Positions 53,113 through 62,900 of a DNA stretch of 64,000 nt are shown here, piece by piece. Source of the stretch: Mucilaginibacter segetis (lineage in GTDB: Bacteria; Bacteroidota; Bacteroidia; Sphingobacteriales; Sphingobacteriaceae); assembly GCF_016522075.1 (NCBI RefSeq), contig NZ_JAEHFW010000002.1:434001-498000 (forward strand), in the 5' to 3' direction. The position numbers and the translations under genes are program-made. Below the pieces are notes generated by a model, which saw only the letters and a list, made by a program, of their open reading frames with translations, had not been told where the DNA came from and ran no database searches. The stretch's first letter is position 1, and each line of letters begins with the position of its first letter.

Positions 53113-56100
53113 TCAATTTGCATTAAGTTGATCAAAATATACTTTAATTTTTTTCCTGTAATACAAATTTAGCGCCGATGGGACTGTTTTTATCTGTTCT
53201 GTTTGCTTTGCCTTTATCTGCTCGTAATCCTGCAAAGCTTTTATATAACCGGGTGGTATTTCCGTTCCGGCTTTGCTTTCTCTCTTTGAGTCCTGATCTC
53301 GTTGCTGCTCGGCCTTTTCGGCCTCCAACAGCCTTGTTTGAATTTGCTGTTGGCGCTTAAGCGCGTCATCTGTAATTTTCCTGTTTACGAGATCTTTCTC
53401 AGTTTGTTCCATTTGTTTTGAAATTTTATCCAAATCTCCCAATCCACCTGTTCCATCTTTGTTTTGTTCACGATTAATCTGCTGTAAAGTTTCCCGTATC
53501 AATTGCTGTTCCCTTGCCATTTTGGCCAGTTGTTCGCTCATACCCTGTTCACTTTGCTGCCCGTTTTTACCTGTTGAGGGGTTCCCTTGCAGTTGCATTT
53601 GTTCGCGAACTTTTTGCATGTTTTTGTTTAGCTGCTGTTGCATCTGGCTCAATTGCGAAATAGATGGGTTCCCCTTTTTGCCTTTTCCTCCCTTACTTTT
53701 ATTCATCATTTTTTGCAACTGATCCAGCGCTTCGCTTAACATAAGTGCTAAATTGTTCATTGATGTCATGGCGTATTGCTGATTGCGATTTGCTTCAAAT
53801 GTTTTACGTTCGCCAAGGCGGTTTAATGCTTCGTCAATATGGTCGTTAATACTTGTTATTTCCTTGTTAACGGTCGATTGTATTTGTGGCAATCTTTTAC
53901 TCAATGAATATAAGCTATCTTCGGCGGTTTTTAGATTATCTTTTATATCTTTTTGGTTTTGGGCCAAAGTAACATAAGCGGGGTCAGACGGACTGGTATT
54001 TTTGAGCGATTGCATTGTTTTTTCCTGATCAAAAGAGCTGTTTACTAACGACTTTAACAATTCACGCAATTGCCGGGCATTAACAGCATTTCCGGTTTCT
54101 TCTCCCTCCGTTTCGTTATCCTCCAGCTTTTGTGCGAGTTGTTTCATCTGTTTGGCTGCTTTTTCTTGTGCGGCAGAGGCTTGCTTGCGATTATTTTTTG
54201 TAAGTTGTTCAACGCTTTCATTCATTTGCTCATCAATGGCCTTTTTCTCGTTTTCAGGATTTTCAAAATTTTGTTTATTGCCATTTTCCTCATTTGACTT
54301 TTGCAGGTTATTCAGCTGGCCCTTAATATCTTGAAAATTCTCGTTTAGCTTTTGTTGTTGTTGCAGGTCGGCGGCGTTATCCCCCTCTTTTTTTGTTTTT
54401 TCTGACAGTTTTTGCTGTTCGTCCGCCATTTGGGTTAGCTGATTTACTGTTTGATTTAATTTTTGTTCAAATTCAAGTTTTTTATAAAGTTCCAGCATCC
54501 GATCAAGTTCGCGTTTTAATGATTTATTATCCGTTTGCATTTTTGACAGTTCATCACGGGTATCATCTTTTTGATCTTGTTGTAAAAGCTTTTGCAATTT
54601 ATCAAGCAATTGTTTGGTCCTGTCGTCCAATACATTATTGAAGAGCTTTTCAATTTGCTGCTGCATTTGGGTTAGCTGTTCGTTCTGCTGCTGATTTTCC
54701 TGACGGTTATACAAATTCTTTTTGTTATCCTTTTGAATGTCTTTTACCAGATCATTAAGATCGCGTCGTTTTTGAAGTAATTCTTCAATCTGCTTTTTTT
54801 CATCAAAACTAAGTGTGTTTTTATCCAGCAATGTTTGATTTAACTTTTGTGCATCACGTTCAACCTGCCCGGCAATTTTAATAGCCGATTGCATTTTTTG
54901 TTTTATTGCTTGTGTACCGGCATTCAATTGCTCTGCTAATTGACCGGCGTCGGGCATGGTTAAAGTGCGCTCTGGTGTTCTTGTGCTTTTTGGTCCCGCT
55001 ATTCCATCATTATCAGTTACTTCAAAATAATAAATAACCTTGTCGCCTGGGGTTATGCCGAGTGCTTTAAGATCCCAAAAGTAAAAGAAAGCCGATGTTG
55101 TTGAAGAAAGATCAGCCTTAACCTGTTTTGTAAATTTTTTTTCCTGGTTGCCATTCCCCATTATATAATGAAATGTCAGGGACGTGAATCCGTGATCGTC
55201 CTGTATTTTCCCGTTAAAGTAAATAGCCTTAAGACTTACAGAGTCCGGTTTTTCTTCGACGCCTATGTATGGTGAAGCATCAGCAATTATATTTATCCGG
55301 TACGATGCGGAATCAGCGGTTTTAACCTCGCCATTTTCAGGGCTTATAGTATAGTTGGTGTTATTTATTATCTTTTCGGCATGTTCAAAAACGTCTTTTT
55401 GCGACGGGATGATCTTTTGAACGCTGTGGTTAATATTAAATAAAAGCGTATTAGCGTTTTGGGTGTGAATTTTCCATTTTACAATTGTTCCGGCCGGTAA
55501 TGTAAGATCGCCCGCATTGCTTATTACCTCGTCAGGCTTATGCAAATATTCTGGATATTTTAAGTCGGCATCGAAATGTAACACCACGGGGCGCAAGTTC
55601 ACCTTAATTTGATAATCTGCGGAAGTAAACCCATTTCCAGTAAGTTTAAAGATTGTGTTTTGCTGCAGATTTGTAAACAAATACTTAAAACGTGTGATGT
55701 TCTCTTTATCTAACTTAAAAGTGTTGTTAGCCGTTATCAGATAAATATTGGCCGGAATTTTGTTTCCGGTTAGTTTGATCTGTAGATTAAGATCATCGCC
55801 CTGCACTGCTGACAACGTTTTATTTAGTACTTGAAACTGAAACGGGGCAACCGGAGCAAAATAATCGTTATGGTGGATAAGTCGTTTGGTACTTTCTGTC
55901 AACACCGACGGTGCAGCCAAAGCTATAATGCAAATAACAGCAACCGGTGGAATAACATATTTAAGATATTTACTGTTTTCGCGGAGATTAATTGCCGAAG
56001 GAAAACTCACCGGTTTAAGTTCATCTATTTTTTGAGTTATACTAGCCTCTATCAATTCACGATGTTCTGCATTCCCCAATGTTTGTTTTTTTAGTTGGAG

Positions 56101-56442
56101 CGTATTGAGTAATTTATCATTAACATCATTAAAGTGCTTGCCTATTATTTGTGCAGCCTGATCATGAGTAAGCGTTTTACCAAGTCGAAAACGTGCGAGC
56201 AATGGTGGTAATACCAACCATGCTACCAATGCCAGATTCAGAATAATAAAGAAATAAAATAATATGCTGCGTAGAAGTGTATTAAAATTCCCAAAGTATT
56301 CACTAAGGGTTATCACTACATACGCCGAAAATAATCCTGCGCCCAAAAACAGCAATCCGCGCAGCAAATTGTTGTAATGATATTTGCGAATAAAAGTGTT
56401 GATCTTCGCAATCAGCAAGTCGTAGTTTTCAGACGAGGTCAT
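53113..56442 (-). CDS. DUF4175 family membrane protein
   Basis: 1109 residues. N-terminal membrane segments (about 25-43, 60-82, 150-168) precede an Ig-like region (about 200-500: PEYLHKPDEVISNAGDLTLPAGT, VSLKAIYFNGKIQDDHGF). The long C-terminal half (about 510-1060) is a Gln/Lys/Asn-rich coiled coil. DUF4175 proteins are a Bacteroidota/proteobacterial family without a demonstrated role; the topology suggests an envelope scaffold. First gene of an operon with the HATPase and ybeY. Confidence 0.9.
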   Translation of the reverse strand: MTSSENYDLLIAKINTFIRKYHYNNLLRGLLFLGAGLFSAYVVITLSEYFGNFNTLLRSILFYFFIILNLALVAWLVLPPLLARFRLGKTLTHDQAAQIIGKHFNDVNDKLLNTLQLKKQTLGNAEHRELIEASITQKIDELKPVSFPSAINLRENSKYLKYVIPPVAVICIIALAAPSVLTESTKRLIHHNDYFAPVAPFQFQVLNKTLSAVQGDDLNLQIKLTGNKIPANIYLITANNTFKLDKENITRFKYLFTNLQQNTIFKLTGNGFTSADYQIKVNLRPVVLHFDADLKYPEYLHKPDEVISNAGDLTLPAGTIVKWKIHTQNANTLLFNINHSVQKIIPSQKDVFEHAEKIINNTNYTISPENGEVKTADSASYRINIIADASPYIGVEEKPDSVSLKAIYFNGKIQDDHGFTSLTFHYIMGNGNQEKKFTKQVKADLSSTTSAFFYFWDLKALGITPGDKVIYYFEVTDNDGIAGPKSTRTPERTLTMPDAGQLAEQLNAGTQAIKQKMQSAIKIAGQVERDAQKLNQTLLDKNTLSFDEKKQIEELLQKRRDLNDLVKDIQKDNKKNLYNRQENQQQNEQLTQMQQQIEKLFNNVLDDRTKQLLDKLQKLLQQDQKDDTRDELSKMQTDNKSLKRELDRMLELYKKLEFEQKLNQTVNQLTQMADEQQKLSEKTKKEGDNAADLQQQQKLNENFQDIKGQLNNLQKSNEENGNKQNFENPENEKKAIDEQMNESVEQLTKNNRKQASAAQEKAAKQMKQLAQKLEDNETEGEETGNAVNARQLRELLKSLVNSSFDQEKTMQSLKNTSPSDPAYVTLAQNQKDIKDNLKTAEDSLYSLSKRLPQIQSTVNKEITSINDHIDEALNRLGERKTFEANRNQQYAMTSMNNLALMLSEALDQLQKMMNKSKGGKGKKGNPSISQLSQMQQQLNKNMQKVREQMQLQGNPSTGKNGQQSEQGMSEQLAKMAREQQLIRETLQQINREQNKDGTGGLGDLDKISKQMEQTEKDLVNRKITDDALKRQQQIQTRLLEAEKAEQQRDQDSKRESKAGTEIPPGYIKALQDYEQIKAKQTEQIKTVPSALNLYYRKKIKVYFDQLNAN

Positions 56443-56585
56443 ATTAATGCTAAGCTTCCAACATATGGAATTAAACGAAAATAACTATTAATTAATGTGT
56501 GCGGAAATTTGTTTGTATATAAAAATAATATTTGGCCACTTATGATTAATGATATAAAAATGATACTTAGAAAAATAAACAATTG

Positions 56586-56593
56586 TATTTTTG
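56586..56593 (+). promoter_or_regulatory. Bacteroidota -7 box (TATTTTTG) for marR-MFS
   Basis: Exact TAnnTTTG match 31 nt before the MarR-family ATG at 56625. GCAAACTTATAAGGTTAACTT nearby (56598-56618) has weak dyad symmetry and could be the MarR site. Confidence 0.45.
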
Positions 56594-56624
56594 TAAGGCA
56601 AACTTATAAGGTTAACTTATTAAA

Positions 56625-57059
56625 ATGAGCGAAATTAAAAATGAACAATTGGCATCTGATTTAAGGACTGTGACCACCCGGCTTATAAAGAAACTACGTA
56701 AGAAATCGGCTACAGGAAGCCAGCTGTCGCTTACCGAGCGCTCAACCATGTCTCTGCTTTACAAAGGCGAATATCTGCCAAGCGAACTTGCAGCAATGGA
56801 GAAGATTACTAATCAATCGATGTCTCAAATTCTAAGTCATTTATTGGAGTTGGGATATATTACGCGTACAGCATCTATAACCGATAAACGAAAGGTACTG
56901 ATCTCGTTATCTGCAGAGGGCGAAAAGACGTTGTTAAGAGTTAGAAGCGAAAGGGATGAGTGGATAAAAAAGGCTGTGGCAGAAACCTGTGATGCCGAAG
57001 AACAAGAGTTATTAAGGAAAGCAATAATTACATTAACGAAACTTGTTGATTTTGATTGA
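56625..57059 (+). CDS. MarR-family transcriptional regulator
   Basis: 144 residues of winged helix-turn-helix fold. Recognition region SQLSLTERSTMSLLYKGEYLPSELAAMEKITNQSMSQILSHLLELGYITR, followed by the wing with TDKRKVLISLSAEGEKTL. MarR proteins repress neighbouring efflux genes and respond to phenolic or oxidant ligands. The MFS transporter starts 37 bp downstream on the same strand and is its likely target. Confidence 0.92.
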   Translation: MSEIKNEQLASDLRTVTTRLIKKLRKKSATGSQLSLTERSTMSLLYKGEYLPSELAAMEKITNQSMSQILSHLLELGYITRTASITDKRKVLISLSAEGEKTLLRVRSERDEWIKKAVAETCDAEEQELLRKAIITLTKLVDFD

Positions 57060-57096
57060 CCCTAAGGTTTTGCAGTTGATAACAGGGTTATTATAA

Positions 57097-58356
57097 ATGA
57101 ATATAAATACATTTAAGGCTTTAAAAAGTCGCAATTACAGATTATATCTTACCGGCCAGTCTATATCACTTATAGGTACCTGGATGCAGAAAACAGCCGT
57201 TAGCTGGGTAATATATGAACTTACCCACTCTACCTTTATGCTGGGGTTAACCTTGTTCGCTACAATGTTTCCGTCATTTTTATTCTCATTGATCGGGGGT
57301 GTTGTTTCTGACAGGTATAACAGGTTCAAAGTTTTATTAGGCACGCAAATAGCGTCGATGATACAGGCGGTGCTATTGGCAACGCTTATACTTTTAAAGC
57401 ACTATGCCGTTTGGGAAATACTTTCGCTTAGTGTGGTTTTAGGGATCATAAACGCATTTGACGTACCGGCGCGTCAATCGTTAGTCGCCGAAATGGTTGA
57501 TGATAAAGAGCATTTGCCCAATGCGTTGGCCCTAAACTCTTCTATGGTAAATCTTTCGAGACTGATTGGACCGGGAATAGCGGGCTTGGTTTTGGAAACC
57601 CTTGGTGATGGTGTTTGCTTTGCATTGAATGCGGCAAGTTTTATTGCAGTTATAGGCTCGTTGCTCATGATGCGGCTGCCTAAGTATGAAGCAAAAATCC
57701 ACACCAAAAATGTTTTCGAAGAATTAAGGGAAGGAATGGCGTATCTAAAAAGAACCCCGTCAATATCATTTGTATTACTAATGCTGGCGCTTATTAGCTT
57801 ATTTGTACTGCCCTTCAGTACCCTTATACCATATTATGCCAAAGATGTTTTTAACGGAACAGCATCCACTTTTGGCGTTATTGACAGTTTTATAGGATTA
57901 GGCGCTTTTGCAGGTGCCATATTTTTAGCCTCAATTAAAGCGGGGCGTAATTTAAGGCAGATTTTATTTGTAAATACTTTGGTGTTCGGTACGGGGCTTA
58001 TTCTGTTCTCGCATGAACATAATTATGTGCTGGCATTAGTTTTTGTTACCATAGCTGGCTTTGGTATGATGTCACAGATAACCATTAGCAATACGCTCAT
58101 TCAAACGTCGGTAACACCTGAGATGCGGGGGCGTGTCATCAGCTATTATGCTATGGCTTTTTTTGGAATGCAGCCTTTGGGGGGGCTGCTGGTTGGGGCT
58201 CTTTCTAAATGGATAGGCACAACTAACACGCTTTTATTTGAAGGGTTTGCCGCATTGTTGATAGGATTGATGCATTGGATATTTCTGAGGAAATTAAAGC
58301 AAAAAGAAATCCGGAAAAAAGTGATTGACAGGAACGCCATGATACATGCCGTTTAG
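57097..58356 (+). CDS. MFS exporter (EntS/MFS_3 type)
   Basis: 419 residues with about twelve membrane segments. Features: SRNYRLYLTGQSISLIGTWMQKTAVSW at the N-terminus, GGVVSDRYNRFKVLLGTQ (motif A between TM2 and TM3), PARQSLVAEMVD, NLSRLIGPGIAGLVLE, and TPEMRGRVISYYAMAFFGMQPLGGLLVG. The MFS_3/EntS group exports siderophores or other small molecules. Its pairing with MarR suggests drug or metabolite efflux. Confidence 0.92.
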   Translation: MNINTFKALKSRNYRLYLTGQSISLIGTWMQKTAVSWVIYELTHSTFMLGLTLFATMFPSFLFSLIGGVVSDRYNRFKVLLGTQIASMIQAVLLATLILLKHYAVWEILSLSVVLGIINAFDVPARQSLVAEMVDDKEHLPNALALNSSMVNLSRLIGPGIAGLVLETLGDGVCFALNAASFIAVIGSLLMMRLPKYEAKIHTKNVFEELREGMAYLKRTPSISFVLLMLALISLFVLPFSTLIPYYAKDVFNGTASTFGVIDSFIGLGAFAGAIFLASIKAGRNLRQILFVNTLVFGTGLILFSHEHNYVLALVFVTIAGFGMMSQITISNTLIQTSVTPEMRGRVISYYAMAFFGMQPLGGLLVGALSKWIGTTNTLLFEGFAALLIGLMHWIFLRKLKQKEIRKKVIDRNAMIHAV

Positions 58357-58407
58357 CTTTTCGGGATATTATCTTTCAAAAGATATTTACAATTTATGTG
58401 CTATAAT

Positions 58408-58415
58408 TATATTTG
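58408..58415 (+). promoter_or_regulatory. Bacteroidota -7 box (TATATTTG) for tRNA-Pro
   Basis: Exact TAnnTTTG match 17 nt upstream of the mature 5' end of tRNA-Pro. Confidence 0.5.
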
Positions 58416-58432
58416 CATTCCGGAAAATTCTT

Positions 58433-58506
58433 CGGGATGTAGCGTAGCCCGGTATCGCGCCAGCATGGGGTGCTGGAGGTCGTGGGTTCGAATCCCGCCA
58501 TCCCGA
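58433..58506 (+). tRNA. tRNA-Pro (anticodon GGG)
   Basis: 74 nt. Acceptor CGGGATG / CATCCCG, anticodon stem CCAGC/GCTGG around loop ATGGGGT (anticodon GGG, reads CCC/CCU), T-arm with GGTTCGAATCC, discriminator A. CCA is not encoded. A strong terminator follows at 58514. Confidence 0.95.
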
Positions 58507-58513
58507 CTAACAA

Positions 58514-58545
58514 AAAGCCCGGTAAAATTTGTTTTACCGGGCTTT
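58514..58545. terminator. Terminator between tRNA-Pro and the OmpA-family gene
   Basis: Perfect 14-bp stem (58514-58527 / 58532-58545) with a TTTG loop. A-rich on the left and T-rich on the right, so it can terminate the tRNA and the convergent OmpA-family gene. Confidence 0.85.
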
Positions 58546-58563
58546 AATATATCTGCAATTTAA

Positions 58564-59430
58564 TTATTGTTGTGGCTGGTCTTCAGGTGCCTTTCCTATT
58601 AGATCCATAAACTGATCAAGTTTAGGAGTGATGATAATTTGCGTACGCCTGTTTTTTGCCTTACCGGCTTCCGTAGAGTTATCCGCAATAGGGTTATACT
58701 GCCCTCTTCCGCCTGCTGTTAAACGCTTAGGATCAACCCCATAGTTGTTTTGTAAAGCCTGCACAACCGAAGACGCTCTTAAAGCACTTAAGTCCCAGTT
58801 GTTGCGGATATTTTTTTGAGAGATAGGCACATTGTCGGTATTACCTTCTATTAATACATCGTAAGTGCTGTAATCTTTAATGATCTTGGCAATTTTACCC
58901 AGTGTTTCATCTGCTTTTTCAGACACCTCATAGCTGCCCGATTTATATAGCATATTATCTGAAAGCGAAATGTAAACAACGCCTTTTAACACCTGTACAT
59001 CAACATCCTGCATTTCTTCACGGCTTAAGGAGCGGGTAAGATTATTGGTTAACACCATATTGAGTGAGTCGCTTTTATTTTTGGCGTTCACCAATTGTTG
59101 AATATATTTATTAGAACGGTTAATCTCATCAGCCAGTTTAGATATATTTACATTTCCCTGGCTTGTAGAATTCAGACACTTATCCAGCGCATCCTGCAGC
59201 GATTTAACGTTTGCTTTTTCAGATGCTATCTGCTCCTCTAAACTTTTAGCGCGGTTATTTACTACTGCTAAATTTCTTTCACTGGTTAAATATTTCCCCC
59301 TGAGATCGCGCGTATCTTTATCTAATTGATTATAATTGCTTTGCAGCTCCTCATATTTTTTTTTGCTTACGCAACTTTGGGCCATAATCGCAACAACAAG
59401 CAAGCCCGGTATAAATAGTTTGAGTCTCAT
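58564..59430 (-). CDS. OmpA-family peptidoglycan-binding lipoprotein
   Basis: 288 residues. Lipobox AQSC (Cys near residue 20). A coiled coil (about 25-115) leads to an OmpA C-terminal domain (about 165-280) with YDVLIEGNTDNVPI, NWDLSALRASSVVQAL, PKRLTAGGRGQYNP and KNRRTQIIITP, the residues that bind meso-diaminopimelate in peptidoglycan. Pal-like link between outer membrane and cell wall. Monocistronic. Confidence 0.93.
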   Translation of the reverse strand: MRLKLFIPGLLVVAIMAQSCVSKKKYEELQSNYNQLDKDTRDLRGKYLTSERNLAVVNNRAKSLEEQIASEKANVKSLQDALDKCLNSTSQGNVNISKLADEINRSNKYIQQLVNAKNKSDSLNMVLTNNLTRSLSREEMQDVDVQVLKGVVYISLSDNMLYKSGSYEVSEKADETLGKIAKIIKDYSTYDVLIEGNTDNVPISQKNIRNNWDLSALRASSVVQALQNNYGVDPKRLTAGGRGQYNPIADNSTEAGKAKNRRTQIIITPKLDQFMDLIGKAPEDQPQQ

Positions 59431-59665
59431 AACGTATTTTTTTGATAAATAATTATTTATGATTTAACCCCAAATTACCTATAAAGTTTTTACTTACAGT
59501 AATTTGTGAGTTTAATTTCCCTGATAAACTGTTTTTTTAATAATAATTTCGGATACGATAAAGAATTAAACTAAATAGAAAAATATCATTGGATAATGCT
59601 GAGGCTGGCTTATCTGATGCCAGATTTTAATTAATATTCATGAATGAGCAATTATCATTTCCAGG

Positions 59666-59869
59666 TTAATTACCATTACCATGATACAAGAGCATATTTG
59701 CTAGTCGTTTATAGAGTTGATAAATATCCTTCCTGAAATTTAATGTCAACTCGCGGTCAACCAACGCCGTGAGATAAGCATAAAAAACCGACACTTTACG
59801 TTTGAGGGTAACATATTGCTTCCTGCCAGCTCGCATCCCTTCATCAATCTTTATCGTATCCAAGGTCAT
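59666..59869 (-). CDS. Small hypothetical protein (67 aa), uncertain
   Basis: ORF of 67 codons (MTLDTIKIDEGMRAGRKQYV... ) with basic, helical composition and no recognised domain, signal peptide or membrane segment. It lies alone between the OmpA-family gene and the PAS sensor. No promoter box or purine-rich ribosome site is evident. Protein-like composition favours a real gene, but it could also be a remnant of a larger gene. Confidence 0.35.
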   Translation of the reverse strand: MTLDTIKIDEGMRAGRKQYVTLKRKVSVFYAYLTALVDRELTLNFRKDIYQLYKRLANMLLYHGNGN

Positions 59870-59983
59870 GATGAGGGCGCGGACAATTCATGATTAAAAA
59901 TATGTAGCTTATTTTCAGGGAGGTACTTGATTAATTCGATACTATTTTTTAGGTTTAAAATCCTATACCGAATCAACAAGAGC

Positions 59984-62900
59984 ATGTGTGCGCAAAAACA
60001 ATCACCAGGTGAGTGTCTTTTCGATCTTTTCAGTGCAGGCATCACTGACCAGGCGATCTGTATGGTTGACGAACGTGGAATTGTTAGTGCCTGGAATGCC
60101 GGCGCCGCAAATTTCTATGGTTATGCCGCTGATGATATAGTGGGTGTGTCCGCCAATTGCCTGCTTGGAGGTATCGAGGTCCTGCCTTATCTGCAACAGG
60201 CATTTGCGGCAGGTAGTTATAACCTCGAATCAAAAACTTACAAGAAAGATGGTTCCTGGTTTCCGGCTTATCTGACCTTTCAGCCACTTTATCAGGAAAA
60301 ATTGTTAACCGGGTATGGATTTACGGCACAAAGCCTGGCCTATACACAAAAAATTGCCTACCGTTTTGACGAAGCTGAGGAAATAAAAAAGAACCCAGGA
60401 TTATATCAACGCTTAATTGAGCATAGCTATTCGGGTATCACTTTATTTGATGCGGATCTTAATTTCATTTATCGTAGTCCTTCCGCGGCCAGAATCACGG
60501 GCTTTAACGATCAGGGAAGGGCTGATATCACTTTTAATGACATTATTCATCCGGCCGACAGGAACCGTGTCAAAACTTTGCTGGATGATTTGAAGAAAAC
60601 ACCCGGCGCTTCCATAACATGCCGCCTCCGTTCGCGGCATTATGATGGTCATTTTATTGATTTGGAAGGTGTTTTTACTAACTGGCTGCATGCGCCGGAC
60701 ATTGGAGCAATTGTACTCAATTTCAGGGATATTACAGAACACCAACTGACGGAAAATGTGCTGAACCAAACTATAGCGGAACTCTCAGATTATAAATATG
60801 CATTGGATGCGGCGGCTATCGTGGCAATCACCGATCAAAAAGGGATTATTCGCTATGCTAACAAAAATTTCAGTACTATATCCGGCTATACGCAACAAGA
60901 ACTGATAGGTCAGGACCATCGGATCGTCAATTCAGGCTATCATGATAAGGCCTTTATGAGAACCTTGTGGCGTACCATTTCAAAAGGCGATATTTGGGAG
61001 GGTGATTTATGCAATCGCCGAAAAGATGGCACTCTATATTGGGTTGCTACCACTATTGTTCCTTTCCTAAATACTCAGGGCAAGCCTTACCAATATCTTG
61101 CTATACGGTACGATCGTACCGAAGCCAGGTATTCAAAGGAGGAACTTATGCAAAAGAACCGGCAGATCGGCAACCTGTTGGAGAGCATCAACGATGGTTT
61201 TATTGCGCTTGATCGGGAACTACGGTATACCTACGTTAACCGTCGGACTTGTGAAATGGTTGGCATGTCTTCCGCGGCTATGCTTGGCCGTAAAATGTGG
61301 GACATTTTTCCGGATGCCGTAGGTTCGGCAACCTGGCGCGCGGTAGAGCAAGCGCTTGCAACCGGCCTGCCAGTCAGTAACGAAGATCACTATCCTCCGC
61401 TCGGCCTTTGGCAAGAAAATCATATATATCCGAATGAGCAGGGTCTCTCTATCTTTATTAATGATATTACCTGGCGGAAACAGGAAGAAGCACAAAAAGA
61501 CCTGTTGGCTGATGTTAGTCAAATTTTTAGACAACCGCTGAAATTGTCAGCATTGATGCAGGAAGTAATGGAAAGGCTGATATCGCTAAACAATGATTTT
61601 TGTTTGGTTGAAACATGGCTGCTCAGCAGGGACAGTCAACGATTGGTGCTAAGTGCACAAACTGCTGCAAATAAACTAATGGTAGGTTTTTTTAATGACC
61701 ATGCAGAACTAAGGCAGCTTAAAGCCGGGCAGGGACTTCCCGGAAACGCTTGGCTGGAAGGTGGTGTGACATTTTGGACTAATCTCGACCATCATCCGAA
61801 CTTTTTGCGACGGGAAGCGGCGGCGAAAGCCGGGTTACAGTCTGCGTTTGGTGTACCGTTGCGCCATGGTGGACAACTTGTCGGCATATTATTGCTTGGT
61901 CAAAGCTGCGTTGAACGTCCGGATTTACTTGATGATAAGCTACTGATCCGTCTCGGCGATCACCTCGGCACGGAGATCAGCCGGCGGCAGTTGGAAAATG
62001 ATCTGCAAAATATTTTTGAAGCTGCGCCTGATATTATTTGCATTGTGGGCACAGACCGCTATTTTAAAAAGGTGAATCCTGCCATGTGTGCAATGCTTGG
62101 CTATAGCGATGCCGAGTTGCGAAAAATGTCCATTGACGCACTTGTGCATCCCGATGATCTGGCTGAAAGCCAGGCGCGGATGCGCCGCTTTATTAACGGG
62201 GAATTGCAGACGGTTTATTTTGAGAACCGTTACCAATCGCGCTCGGGCCGGATTATTGACCTCGCCTGGACGGCCGCAAAAAGTAAAGAAGAGGGGATTC
62301 TTTTTTGTGTTGCCCGGAATATCTCCGGTCAGAAAGAACTTGAGCGTTTATTGAACAAGGCCAGTGAATTGGCGCGTATTGGTAGTTGGGAGATCAAGTC
62401 TTCCGGTGACCCGGTTTTTTGGTCACAGATAACGGCTGACATACTGGAAGTAGAGCCGAACTTCCGGCCTGCACGCGGAAATGCCGCTTTATTTTATACA
62501 GGCGACGATTTGGCCAAGTTAAACGAGGCTCTGCAATCGGTAAGCCGGGGTGGCCCACCGTTCGATCTGGAATTGGAATTGGTTACTGCGAGACAAAACC
62601 GGCGCTGGGTACGGGTTCTCGGCGAAGCAGAGTTTGAAGGGGAATGTTGCAGTCGGGTTTATGGTTCTATACAAGATATTGATGTACGTAAACGGGCCGA
62701 ATTGGCAGCGAACCGTTTTCTTTCGGAAAGAAATTCCATATTGGAAAGCATTGGTGATGCATTCTTTTCGGTAGATAGTAACTGGATTGTTCAATATTGG
62801 AACCATGTTGCAGAGCAAAACCTGAATACGCCTAAAGAAAGCATCGTGGGTAAAAACCTTTGGTCAGTTTTTGACTCTGCGAAAGACTCGCCTGCTTATA

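Noticed and set aside
53113-56442. Overlapping plus-strand reading frames opposite the DUF4175 gene
   Set aside because: They are shadows: composition is Cys/Phe/Ser-rich antisense of the Gln/Lys-rich coiled coil, with no start signals and no recognisable domain.
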